From Engelhardtia mirabilis (lineage in GTDB: Bacteria; Planctomycetota; UBA1135; GCA-002686595): DNA of 64,000 nucleotides. Location of the stretch: NCBI GenBank assembly GCA_007751255.1, contig CP036296.1:6696001-6760000 (forward strand). Direction: 5' to 3'. The notes beneath the pieces were generated by a model. It searched no databases. It saw nothing but the letters and a program-made list of their open reading frames with translations, and was not told the origin of the DNA. This document shows, piece by piece, positions 32,285 through 40,704 of this stretch. Within the stretch, counting starts at the first letter, position 1; each line of letters opens with the position of its first letter. The translations under genes and the position numbers were made by a program.

Positions 32285-34485
32285 GTCGCTCGTTGCTCAC
32301 GTTCCTGTTGGCCCTTTGCTGCGCCACCCAGCTCGATCAGGCGGCCGCCCAGGGCATTGCCTCGGGTCAGCTCCTCTACGTCGACCGCGAGCTCACGTTC
32401 GAGGACGGCTTCACCGGCGTGGAGACCGAGCGTCCGGTGCCGAACGCGGTCGTGCGGGTGTTCGACGCCACCGACGGCGCCATCCTGGGCGCCGGCCTGA
32501 CCGACTTCGACGGCAACTTCAGCCTGGCCGTCGCGGGCAGCGGCCCCCGGGACGTGATCGTGCGCGGGTTCTGCGTGTCGGGCACCTACGGGGCCAATCG
32601 CGTGCTGGTCGAGACCGTCGACGGCGTCGTCTATTCCACCTCCAGCCCGACGCTCTCGATCCCGGACCTCGCGACGACCTTCGACGTCGGGCAGCTCATC
32701 GCTCCGAAGGTGACCGCCTCCGGATTCGTAGGCAGTCCCTTCAACCTGCTCGACCAGGGCGTGCGAGCCATGGAGTACGTCACCGACCAGGGCGCCGGCG
32801 GGCTGCCGGAGACGATTCGGATCCAATGGCCCGAGCTGTTCTCGTTCGCCATCTACAACGTGGCGCACCTGTCCGGCGACGACGGCTTCGACGACATCGT
32901 CGCGTTGCACGAGATCGGGCACGTGATCCACAAGCTCTACTCCGACTCGGACAGCGCGGGCGGGGGCCACACCCTGGGTCAGAGCAATCAGGATCCTTCC
33001 ATCTCCCTGGGCGAGGGCTGGGCCTCGTTCTTCGCCGGCGCGGTGCGCCAGCACCAGGGCCTGTCGAACCCGGGCTTCTACCTGGACTGCGACGGCGACG
33101 GCAGCACAGGGCCAGCCGGGATCCAGATCCACATGCGCTTCGAGGACGGAGCGCCCTTCGCCCAACTGACCGGCGGGGAGGCCGACGAGGGCGCGGTCTT
33201 CTGTGCCCTGTGGGACCTGATCGACCGCCACGACACCGACGACGGCTTCCCCGGCGACGACGACCTGCTCGACGGCACCATCGACCTCGCCCCCGGGCTC
33301 GACGGGGACCAGGCCCAGTGGCAGGCCTTCACTGGCCCCGTCGTGGTCAGCTCGCCCTACCTGCACGTGATCGAGCTGTGGAACGGGCTGTTCCTGGACG
33401 CCGGGGCCGACCGCTACGCGGAGCTGAGCGCCGCCTTCGCCGCCTGGAAGATCCGCGTCGAGGAGGACCTGTTCGAGCCCAACGACACCACGGCGCAGGC
33501 TACGCCGCTGGTCCCTGGCAAGGCCTGGAGTCCCACCCTGACCCTGTACGCCTCCGACCTCGATCCGCCAGTCCCGGGGGGCGGCGATGTGGACGTGTTC
33601 CGGGTGGACCTCTTCGCGGGCCAGGTGATCGAGATCGAAACCCGCTATCCAAGCGGCGCCGCGGACCACGAGACCTATTGCGATACGCGCCTGGCACTCT
33701 TCGCCCCGGACGGCTCGCTCGTCGCGAGCAGCCTCGACGGTGGCGCGGGCGACAACGCCAAGCTCGCTGGCCTCGTCATCGAGCAGAGCGGGCCCCACGC
33801 CATCCACGTGGCCGCCGAGTCGAGCCTGAAGGCGACCGGCTCCTACGAGATTCGCGCCGTGGTCCTGAGTCCGCCGGCGATCACTGGCCTCTCGCCGACC
33901 TCGGTGCAGACGCTGCTCGTCGGGGCCTCACCGACGATCGTGGTCGACGGTGTGGACATCGGGAACGCGACGTCGGTCACGATCGGAGGGGCGCAGGTCG
34001 AAAGCTTCGTTGCGGTCGGGCTCGACCGGCTCGAGATCCACGGCGCGAACTACGTGCAGCTCGGCCTGCAGGACTTGGTCGTGACGACACCCTTGGGGAG
34101 TGCCTCGACGCCGATCAGCGTGACGACGCCGGCGGCGCCGTTGCTCAACGTGGCCGACGGGGCGCCCTTCTGGAACTCGATCACGCCGATCGCGGCCCGC
34201 GTCGCCGCCGAACCCGGTGACCTGGCCTTTCTATTCGTGTCCCTCTCGGACCAGCCCACGGCCGTCCCGGGAGTGCTCGATCTGGACATCGGTGGAGGGC
34301 TCTCGGGCCTGTTCCAGGTGGCGCTGCTGGTGGGCAACGGTGCGGGCCTGGCGAGCTACCCGATCCCGGTCGCCTCCCTGCCCGCGCAGGTGCCATTCCA
34401 CCTGCAGGCGGGAGTGCTGCCGAGCGCGACCCTGGCCCTGCCGTTGCTGGCGTCGAATGCGGTCCAGGGCGCGAAGTCCTTCTGA
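32281..34485 (+). CDS. Secreted HExxH metallopeptidase-like protein with IPT/TIG domain, copy 1
   Basis: 734 residues with a signal peptide ending AAAQ near residue 24. Residues 30-110 are a transthyretin/carboxypeptidase-like domain (VVRVFDATDGAIL, GNFSLAVAG). The zinc site is His210-Glu211-x-x-His214 in LHEIGHVIHKLY, with candidate third ligand Glu245 in LGEGWASFF, a gluzincin-like layout. A Ca-binding-like DCDGDGS follows. Residues about 445-530 resemble a pre-peptidase C-terminal domain (DVDVFRVDLFAGQVIEIET). An IPT/TIG domain spans about 535-625, and the last 110 residues are another beta domain (ending AGVLPSATLALPLLAS). It probably acts outside the cell. A paralogous copy follows. Confidence 0.8.
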   Translation: MSRSLLTFLLALCCATQLDQAAAQGIASGQLLYVDRELTFEDGFTGVETERPVPNAVVRVFDATDGAILGAGLTDFDGNFSLAVAGSGPRDVIVRGFCVSGTYGANRVLVETVDGVVYSTSSPTLSIPDLATTFDVGQLIAPKVTASGFVGSPFNLLDQGVRAMEYVTDQGAGGLPETIRIQWPELFSFAIYNVAHLSGDDGFDDIVALHEIGHVIHKLYSDSDSAGGGHTLGQSNQDPSISLGEGWASFFAGAVRQHQGLSNPGFYLDCDGDGSTGPAGIQIHMRFEDGAPFAQLTGGEADEGAVFCALWDLIDRHDTDDGFPGDDDLLDGTIDLAPGLDGDQAQWQAFTGPVVVSSPYLHVIELWNGLFLDAGADRYAELSAAFAAWKIRVEEDLFEPNDTTAQATPLVPGKAWSPTLTLYASDLDPPVPGGGDVDVFRVDLFAGQVIEIETRYPSGAADHETYCDTRLALFAPDGSLVASSLDGGAGDNAKLAGLVIEQSGPHAIHVAAESSLKATGSYEIRAVVLSPPAITGLSPTSVQTLLVGASPTIVVDGVDIGNATSVTIGGAQVESFVAVGLDRLEIHGANYVQLGLQDLVVTTPLGSASTPISVTTPAAPLLNVADGAPFWNSITPIAARVAAEPGDLAFLFVSLSDQPTAVPGVLDLDIGGGLSGLFQVALLVGNGAGLASYPIPVASLPAQVPFHLQAGVLPSATLALPLLASNAVQGAKSF

Positions 34486-34487
34486 CG

Positions 34488-34812
34488 TCAGCCGTGGAGC
34501 ACGAGGGTGGCGCGAACTCGGTCGTCGGCGTCGAAGGTGAGCTCGGTGACGACACTCGCCCCATGTCAGTGGTCCCTTGCGTCGATTGGCTGAACTGGAT
34601 CGCGACGTGCAGATCGGGTCCGTAGCCGCATTCGATCGGCCCGTCGGGGTCCGGAAGGCGACCTGCGCGGGTGAGCCCCCCGACGCTCGCGGTGACGCCG
34701 ATCCGCCGACCGACTGCTGAGCCTCGTCGACGACGGACCGGGCGTCGGCGAACTCGTGGTCCTCGGCGTGACCTGCCGGCGCCGGGTCCCTAGCTCGCCC
34801 GGCGTTCCCCAC
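34488..34812 (-). pseudogene. Broken protein-coding remnant between the two duplicated modules
   Basis: Read leftward, three frames give protein-like sequence end to end: AGHAEDHEFADARSVVDEAQ (frame 1), then GLTRAGRLPDPDGPIECGYG and GPDLHVAIQFSQSTQG (frame 2), then ASVVTELTFDADDRVRATLV ending LHG and a TGA at 34488. Shifts are needed near 34705 and near 34560. The composition is coding-like only when joined. It is either a gene that has decayed by two indels or two assembly errors. I recognise no family. Its stop lies three bases from the end of the forward gene. Confidence 0.55.
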
Positions 34813-34859
34813 GGCGCCCTACCCCGGCGTCGCCGCCACGTTCTCTCCAGATCGTTCCG

Positions 34860-35465
34860 ATGCGACCCTCGTCCTCGCGACTGCTCGTGCTGTGCTGCGC
34901 GTCGTTCCTGACCGCGCTCTCGCCCAATCCCGCCCCGCTGGAGGCCGCTGCGCCCCAGGGCGGTGCCTCACCCGCCACGATCCTCCCGCTGCGTGCGCGG
35001 CCCACCGCCTGCAAGCCGTTGGCGCCCCTGCGCCTGACCCTGACTGCGCCGGAGCACGCCTCCGGAGCGCTTCGATTCGGCTATTCGGTCAATCCGCTGA
35101 TCGACGTGTTGGACCTCGCGGTCGAGCTGCGGCTGCCGGACGGCGGTGCCGTGGTCAGCCACGACGCCGTGCTCCGCGGCCTGACTCTGGCCGGTGACTC
35201 GCAGCGCGGCGGCGCCGTCGTGGCCCCGCCGACCGGCCCGGGCTTCGCCCTGGAAGTCGTCGCCGTGGCGCACGTCGTGGACCCAGTGATCGAGGGCGGC
35301 ATCGCCACGCTGCGCGTCACCGAGCGCCTCGAGTTCGGTGAGCTCGAGCCCGACCTGCTCGGCAGCCTTCGGACCACGGCGAGCGCTGATGGCAGCGCGC
35401 CCCTGGTCAGCCGCGACTTCGCGGCCCTGCACCGCGCATCCGCTGGCACGGGGGAAGCCCGATGA
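34860..35465 (+). CDS. Small exported protein of the duplicated metallopeptidase module, copy 2
   Basis: 201 residues with a signal peptide (LLVLCCASFLTALSPNPAP). It is paralogous to the protein at 31700-32284: ACKPLAPLRLTLTAPEHASG, GYSVNPLIDVLDLAVELRLP, VVDPVIEGGIATLRVTERLE and LVSRDFAALHR align directly. The conserved cysteine before KP and the VSRDFAA ending are shared features. No family is recognised. It overlaps the start of the second metallopeptidase by four bases (ATGA), as in copy 1, so the two-gene module was duplicated as a unit. Confidence 0.8.
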   Translation: MRPSSSRLLVLCCASFLTALSPNPAPLEAAAPQGGASPATILPLRARPTACKPLAPLRLTLTAPEHASGALRFGYSVNPLIDVLDLAVELRLPDGGAVVSHDAVLRGLTLAGDSQRGGAVVAPPTGPGFALEVVAVAHVVDPVIEGGIATLRVTERLEFGELEPDLLGSLRTTASADGSAPLVSRDFAALHRASAGTGEAR

Positions 35466-37690
35466 GCCGCTCGATGCTCTCCGTCCTCGTCGCCGTGGCC
35501 TGCGCCGCTGCGTCGAACCTCGCTGCGTCGAACCACGCTGCGGCCCAGGGCAGCGCCTCCGGGCAACTGCTCTACGTCGACCGCGAGTTCACGTTCTCGG
35601 GCGGGTTCACAGGCGTCGACGTCGAACGCCCGGTCCCCAAGGCGATCGTTCGCATCCTCGACGCGGGCAGCGGAGCCGTGCTGGGCTCGGGCTCCACCGA
35701 TCTCAGCGGTAACTTCACCATCGCGGTGGCCGGCAGTGGACCACGCGACGTGATCGTGCGGGCGTTCAGTCTCTCGACCAACTACGGCGTGGGCCGGGTG
35801 CAGGTCGAGGACTTGTCCGGCGCCGTCTACTCCACCTCGAGCCCGATCCTCTCGATCCCCGACCTGGCCGCGCCCTTCGATGCGGGCCAGCTCGTGGCGC
35901 CCAAGGTCATCGGGCCCGGCTACGTGGGCGGGCCCTTCAACCTGCTCGATCAAGGGGTGCGCGCCATGGAGTACGTCACCTCCCTCGGCGCCGGCGGACT
36001 GCCCCTGAACCTGCTCGTGCAGTGGCCCGACAGCGGCTCCTTCGCCACCTTCAACAACGCCCACATCTCCGACGACGACGGCTTCGACGATCTCGTCGTG
36101 CTGCACGAGATCGGGCACGTGATCCACAACCTGTACTCGAGCTCCGACAACCCCGGGGGATCCCACGGATTCACCCAGAGCGACCAGGACCCGGCCCTGT
36201 CCCTGGGCGAGGGATGGGCCTCCTTCTTCGCGGGGGCAGTGCGCCAGCACCAGGGGCTCGCCAACCCGGGCTTCTACCTGGACTGCGACGGGGACGGCAG
36301 CAGCGGCCCGGGCACCGTCCAGCTCCACATGCGCTTCGAGGACGGCGCGCCCTACGCCGCCTTCACCGGCGGCGAAGCCGACGAGGGCGCGGTCTTCTGC
36401 GCCCTGTGGGACCTGGTCGACCGCGCCGACACGGACGACGGCATCCCGGGCGACGACGACCTGCTCGACGGCAGCATCGACCTCGCGCCCGGACTCGACG
36501 GCGACCAGGCCCAGTGGGCGGCTTTCACCGGCCCCGAGGTGGTGGACTCGCCCTACCTGCACGTCATCGAGTTGTGGGACGGGCTGTTCCTGGATGCGGG
36601 CGCCGACCGCTATCCGGAGCTGAGCGCGGCTTTCGCGGCCTGGAAGATCCGCGTGGAGGAGGACCTCTTCGAACCCGATGGCAGCACTGCCCAAGGCACG
36701 CCCCTGGTCCTGGGCGATGCCTGGAGTCCGACCCTGACCCTCTACGCCTCCCCATTCGACCCGCCGGTTCCAGGTGGCGGCGACGTGGACGTGTTCCTGG
36801 TGGACCTGACGGCGGGACAGGTGGTCGAAGTCGAGACCCGCTACCCCGGCGGAGCCCCGGACCACGAAACCTACTGCGATACGCGCCTGTCCCTCTTCGC
36901 GCCGAATGGCTCGATCGTGACGACAGCCTTCACCGGCGGCGCCGGCGCCAATGCCAAGTTGTCCGACGCGGTGATCGACCAGACTGGGACCTACTCGATC
37001 CAAGTCGCCGCCCAGTCGAGCTTCCGACCCACCGGCTCCTACGAGATCCGCGCGCGCGTGAACGGCTCCGTCGGTCCGCCGACGATCAGTGGCCTGTCAT
37101 TGTCGACGGTGCAGACTCTCTACAGCACCGCGGCGCCGCAGGTCATCGTCAGCGGCACCAACATCGGCAGCGCGACGTCGGTCACGATCGGCGGCGCGAG
37201 CGTGGCGAGCTTCTCCGCCATCGGGCTCAGTGGCCTGTCGATCACCTTGCCGCAGTTCGCCCAACTCGGGCCCCAGGACCTGGTGGTGACCACGCCGCTG
37301 GGCGCGGCCTCGACGACGATCAACGTCGTCGCACCCGCGATCCCCGTTCTGAACATCGCCGACGGGCTCCAGTTCTGGACCTCCACCAGCCCGATCGCCG
37401 CGCGGGTCGCCGCGGCCCCGGGCGACCTGGCGTTCCTGTTCGTGTCCCTGTCGAGCCTGCCCACGTCGGTCCCGGGCGTGCTCGACCTGGACATCGGCGG
37501 CGGGATCGCGGGCCTGTTCCAGGTGGCGGTGCTGACCGGCGACTCGATCGGGCTGGCGAGCTACCAGATCCCGATCGTGCTCCTGCCCACGCAGGTGACC
37601 TTCCACCTGCAGGCGGGCGTGCTGCGGATCGACACCCTGGCCCTGCCCCTGGAGGCCTCCAACACGGCCAAAGGCAAGAAGCTCTTCTGA
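35462..37690 (+). CDS. Secreted HExxH metallopeptidase-like protein with IPT/TIG domain, copy 2
   Basis: 742 residues with the same architecture as copy 1: signal peptide (extended by a repeated AASNxAA segment), carboxypeptidase-like domain, zinc motif LHEIGHVIHNLYSS, candidate third ligand in LGEGWASFF, DCDGDGSSG, pre-peptidase C-terminal-like domain, IPT/TIG domain (PPTISGLSLSTVQTLY) and beta C-terminus. All putative catalytic residues are kept, so both copies should be active if the family is. The two proteins are near-identical through residues 200-460 and drift in the IPT region. A strong hairpin follows the stop. Confidence 0.8.
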   Translation: MSRSMLSVLVAVACAAASNLAASNHAAAQGSASGQLLYVDREFTFSGGFTGVDVERPVPKAIVRILDAGSGAVLGSGSTDLSGNFTIAVAGSGPRDVIVRAFSLSTNYGVGRVQVEDLSGAVYSTSSPILSIPDLAAPFDAGQLVAPKVIGPGYVGGPFNLLDQGVRAMEYVTSLGAGGLPLNLLVQWPDSGSFATFNNAHISDDDGFDDLVVLHEIGHVIHNLYSSSDNPGGSHGFTQSDQDPALSLGEGWASFFAGAVRQHQGLANPGFYLDCDGDGSSGPGTVQLHMRFEDGAPYAAFTGGEADEGAVFCALWDLVDRADTDDGIPGDDDLLDGSIDLAPGLDGDQAQWAAFTGPEVVDSPYLHVIELWDGLFLDAGADRYPELSAAFAAWKIRVEEDLFEPDGSTAQGTPLVLGDAWSPTLTLYASPFDPPVPGGGDVDVFLVDLTAGQVVEVETRYPGGAPDHETYCDTRLSLFAPNGSIVTTAFTGGAGANAKLSDAVIDQTGTYSIQVAAQSSFRPTGSYEIRARVNGSVGPPTISGLSLSTVQTLYSTAAPQVIVSGTNIGSATSVTIGGASVASFSAIGLSGLSITLPQFAQLGPQDLVVTTPLGAASTTINVVAPAIPVLNIADGLQFWTSTSPIAARVAAAPGDLAFLFVSLSSLPTSVPGVLDLDIGGGIAGLFQVAVLTGDSIGLASYQIPIVLLPTQVTFHLQAGVLRIDTLALPLEASNTAKGKKLF

Positions 37691-37699
37691 CCGGGCGGG

Positions 37700-37726
37700 G
37701 CGGGGGGGAGCCCGGCTCCCCCCCGC
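37700..37726. terminator. Bidirectional terminator hairpin between convergent genes
   Basis: A perfect 11-base stem (37700-37710 with 37716-37726) with loop CCCGG. It fills the gap between the stops of the rightward metallopeptidase gene and the leftward aminopeptidase gene. Confidence 0.75.
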
Positions 37727-39121
37727 TCACTCGCCGGCTTGCATGCGATCCAAGAGACCTTCCTGTGCCCGCAGGGCCTCGATCTCGGCGCGCGCCCGCG
37801 GCGCGCCGGCGGTCAGGTTCACCGGTCCCTCGTCCGTGACCAGAATCACGTCCTCGATGCGGATGCCGATGCCGGCGGCCGTGTCGTACAGGCCGGGCTC
37901 GACGGTGATCGCCACGCCGGGCTCCAGGCGCTTGGCGTAACTGCCGGGGTCATGGACCTCCATGCCGATGTAGTGGCTGGGACCGTGCAAGCGCAGGTCG
38001 AGCACGCCGTGGCGCTCGAAGACCGCGTTGCAGGCAGCGTCCACGTCGCCGAAGGAAGCGCCCGGCACCGAGGCCGCGATGCCGGCGACCTGGGCCTCGG
38101 CCACGATGTCGTAAAGCTCAGCGGCGCGCGGGCTGAAGCTCGCGTCCACCGGCCAGGTGCGGGTGATGTCGCAGGTCTGGTGGTCCAGCTCGCAGGCGTA
38201 GTCGACCAGCAGCACCTCGCCCGGCTCGAGGCGCTTCGACACCTCGCTGTAGTGCAGCACGCAGGAGTTCGCCCCGGCACCGACGATGGCGTAGTAGGCC
38301 GGCCCGGTGCCGCCCTGGAGCCGGTGCACGAAGGTCATCAGCGCGTCGATCTCCCACTCGTAGAGGCCCGCGCGGGTGGAGCGCACGGCCTCGAGGATGG
38401 CGGCCACGCTGGCGTCCGCGGCGCGCCGCAGGGCGGCGACCTCTTCGGGCGTCTTGATCCGGCGCAGCTCGGCGATCTGCGCCGAGCAGTTCTCGACCTT
38501 GGCGCCGAAGCGCTCCTCCAGGGCCTGGGCCAGGGCGCGCTCGCGACTGGGGCGCCCGTCCAGGGGATCGCGCTCGATCTCGCGGTTGTAGGGCCAGGCG
38601 CGATCGGTGGCCCCGGCCAGGGTCACCCAGGGGTCGCGAGGCACGTGGAGCGTGAGCTCGCCCTCGGCCGCCAGCTGCTCGAGGTCCTTCAGCAGCGCAC
38701 GCTCGGGCCGCACGTCGGTCACCCCCGCCGCGGCCCGGGCCCATTCGTCGCCGGTGTCCCAGCGCGGCCCCTCCCACTGCTCGACCTGGGGCCGGGCGTC
38801 GGGCAGGTAGAGGATCTCCGTCTCGCCGGCCGCGTCCATCAGCAGCGACGCGCCCGGGCTCTCGATGCCGGTGAAGTACCAGAACACCTTGTCCTGGCGG
38901 AAGGCCACGTAGTCGCGCGTGGCCGGCAGGCCGCGCAGCAGGATCCAACCGCCGTCGACGACCTCGCGCAGGGCGGCGCGGCGACCGGCGTGGAAGTCCC
39001 GGCCGAGGCCGACCTCCGGCACCTGGGCCGCGGGGACCGCGTCGTCGTCGACGATCGGCGCGGCCAGGGATGTGGACGAGAGCGCGAGGAGTGCGACGGC
39101 CAGGCGGATCGTGGGCTGCAT
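37727..39121 (-). CDS. pepP: Exported Xaa-Pro aminopeptidase (M24B)
   Basis: 464 residues from the ATG at 39121, which starts a signal peptide (TIRLAVALLALSSTSLAAP); an earlier in-frame ATG at 39184 overlaps sfsA. The N-terminal creatinase-like domain (about 40-190) contains VFWYFTGIESPGASLLMD. The C-terminal pita-bread domain has the five dinuclear-metal ligands: two aspartates in LLVDYACELDHQTCDITRTW, histidine in GPSHYIGMEVHD, and glutamates in ITVEPGLYD and IRIEDVILV. It removes an N-terminal residue before proline. The signal peptide suggests a periplasmic role, unlike the cytoplasmic E. coli PepP. Its start overlaps the upstream region of divergent sfsA. Confidence 0.92.
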   Translation of the reverse strand: MQPTIRLAVALLALSSTSLAAPIVDDDAVPAAQVPEVGLGRDFHAGRRAALREVVDGGWILLRGLPATRDYVAFRQDKVFWYFTGIESPGASLLMDAAGETEILYLPDARPQVEQWEGPRWDTGDEWARAAAGVTDVRPERALLKDLEQLAAEGELTLHVPRDPWVTLAGATDRAWPYNREIERDPLDGRPSRERALAQALEERFGAKVENCSAQIAELRRIKTPEEVAALRRAADASVAAILEAVRSTRAGLYEWEIDALMTFVHRLQGGTGPAYYAIVGAGANSCVLHYSEVSKRLEPGEVLLVDYACELDHQTCDITRTWPVDASFSPRAAELYDIVAEAQVAGIAASVPGASFGDVDAACNAVFERHGVLDLRLHGPSHYIGMEVHDPGSYAKRLEPGVAITVEPGLYDTAAGIGIRIEDVILVTDEGPVNLTAGAPRARAEIEALRAQEGLLDRMQAGE

Positions 39122-39182
39122 GGTCGGCCGAGGATAGCGATGCACCCTCGACCTCGGGCGGGACGCCGTCACAATGCCCGCC

Positions 39183-39884
39183 ATGCGTATCGACGCCCCG
39201 CTGCTCGAAGGCCGCTTCCAGCGCCGCTACAAGCGCTTCTTCGTCGACGTCGAGCTCGACGACGGCTCGGTGGTCACGGCCCACTGCCCCAACACCGGCA
39301 GCCTCAAGGGTTGTCTGGTCGAGGGCGCCCAGGCCTGGTTGCGCGACAGCCAGTCGGAGACTCGCAAGCTGCGCCACACCTTCCAGGCGATCAAGATCGG
39401 GCGCTCGTGGGTCAACGTCGACACGGGCCTGCCGAACAAGGTCGTGCGCGCCGCCGTCGAGGCGGGGCAGATCCCCGAGCTGACCGGCTACGCCTCGGTA
39501 CGGCCGGAGGTCAAGTACGGCACGGGCAGCCGCATCGACCTCTTGCTGGAGGACGACGATCGCCCGCCCTGCTACGTGGAGATCAAGAACACGACCCTGG
39601 CCGAGGGCCGCACGGCGCGCTTCCCCGACGCCGTCACCTCGCGCGGGCTCAAGCATCTCGGCGAGTTGACCGAGGTCGTGCGCCAGGGCATGCGCGCGGT
39701 GCAGTTCTTCTTCATCAGTCGGGCCGACGTGGATTGCTTCCGCCCCGCGGACGACATCGACCCGGCCTACTGCGCGGGCCTGCGCGCGGCGGCGGCGGCG
39801 GGGGTCGAGGTGCTGGCCTACTCGTCGCAGGTGCGCCGCGATCGATTGGCCGTGGCCGAGCCGCTCGAAGTCCTGCTCGACTGA
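39183..39884 (+). CDS. sfsA: SfsA-family protein (sugar fermentation stimulation protein homologue)
   Basis: 233 residues from the ATG at 39183; an ATG three codons earlier is possible. The family blocks are all present: GRFQRRYKRFFVDVELDDGS, HCPNTGSLKGCLVEGAQAWL, VNVDTGLPNKVVRAAVE, EVKYGTGSRIDLLLE, CYVEIKNTTLAEGRTARFPD and RGLKHLGELTEVVRQG. The RIDLLL...VEIKNTTL arrangement with Asp, Glu and Lys resembles a PD-(D/E)XK nuclease core, and SfsA binds DNA in E. coli. Its cellular job is unclear. A HAD phosphatase gene begins 12 bases after the stop, so the two probably form an operon. Confidence 0.95.
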   Translation: MRIDAPLLEGRFQRRYKRFFVDVELDDGSVVTAHCPNTGSLKGCLVEGAQAWLRDSQSETRKLRHTFQAIKIGRSWVNVDTGLPNKVVRAAVEAGQIPELTGYASVRPEVKYGTGSRIDLLLEDDDRPPCYVEIKNTTLAEGRTARFPDAVTSRGLKHLGELTEVVRQGMRAVQFFFISRADVDCFRPADDIDPAYCAGLRAAAAAGVEVLAYSSQVRRDRLAVAEPLEVLLD

Positions 39885-39895
39885 CGGACCGACCC

Positions 39896-40558
39896 TTGCG
39901 ACTGACCCTGTTCGACCTCGACGGCACGCTGACGCCGCGCGACACGGAAGTGGAGTGGGCGACGCTCCTGGGCGAGCGGGGCCTGATCGACCCCACGCCC
40001 CACGTCAAGTTCTGCGCGGACTACCACCGCGGCGAACTGGACCTGGACGCCTACTTCGCCTGGTACACGGCCATTCTGCGCTCCCACGAGTTGGAGCTCT
40101 TGACCGAGCTGCGCGACGAGTTGGTCGCTGAGCGCATGCTGCCCAGCGTGCCGGCGGTGGCGCGGGGCTGGCTCGCGCGGGCGCGGGCGGAGAGCGACGC
40201 GGTGCTGCTGGTGACCGCCAGCAACCACTTCCTGACCTGGCCGATCGGTGCGGCGCTGGGCGTCGACGCGACCCTCGGCACGCGCTACGAGGAACGCGAT
40301 GGCGCGTTCACCGGGCGCCAGGTGGGGCCGGCCTGCCTGCGCGAGGGCAAACGGCTGCACGTGTCCGAGTGGCTCGCGAACGGCGGGCTCACCTGGGACG
40401 ACCTGACCCACAGCCGCTTCTACAGCGACTCGCACAACGACCTGCCCCTGCTCGAGGCCGTGGCCGAGCCGATCGCGGTCGACCCCGATCCGATCCTCGC
40501 GCGGGTCGCGGCCGAGCGGGGCTGGCAGGTCCTGAGCCTGGGGCCGGAGTCCGCTTGA
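39896..40558 (+). CDS. HAD-IB-type phosphatase
   Basis: 220 residues from a TTG start placing motif I right at the N-terminus (RLTLFDLDGTLTPRD); no ATG lies upstream in a conserved position. Motif II is VLLVTASNHFL, motif III the lysine in REGKRLHVSEWL and motif IV YSDSHNDLPLL, all four intact. The arrangement, with a helical cap between motifs I and II, is that of subfamily IB, which includes SerB-like phosphoserine phosphatases and related enzymes. The substrate is not determined by the sequence. It follows sfsA closely and ends before a hairpin. Confidence 0.88.
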   Translation: MRLTLFDLDGTLTPRDTEVEWATLLGERGLIDPTPHVKFCADYHRGELDLDAYFAWYTAILRSHELELLTELRDELVAERMLPSVPAVARGWLARARAESDAVLLVTASNHFLTWPIGAALGVDATLGTRYEERDGAFTGRQVGPACLREGKRLHVSEWLANGGLTWDDLTHSRFYSDSHNDLPLLEAVAEPIAVDPDPILARVAAERGWQVLSLGPESA

Positions 40559-40607
40559 GACCGGCAGCCCGGCCCAGGATCACGAGCGGACGTGTTCGCC
40601 CGCGTGA

Positions 40608-40636
40608 GCCGGAGCGCCGATATCGACTGCTCCGGC
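40608..40636. terminator. Hairpin after the HAD phosphatase gene
   Basis: GCCGGAGC (40608-40615) and GCTCCGGC (40629-40636) form a perfect 8-base stem with a 13-base loop, 50 bases after the stop. No T-run follows, so it is a tentative terminator. Confidence 0.4.
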
Positions 40637-40692
40637 GCGGTGCACGGGTCCGCGCAGGATGCCGCCCTTCGCTGATCGGGCTATCCCGGGGC

Positions 40693-40704
40693 TAGACTGC
40701 CCCC
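40693..40704 (+). promoter_or_regulatory. Possible -10 box with a near-leaderless start before the DUF389 gene
   Basis: TAGACT (40693-40698) resembles a sigma-70 -10 box 6 bases before the ATG at 40705, so transcription would begin at about the start codon. The -35 region is not recognisable. The same arrangement (TAGAAT, 8 bases before ATG) precedes the methyltransferase at 8909. Confidence 0.25.
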
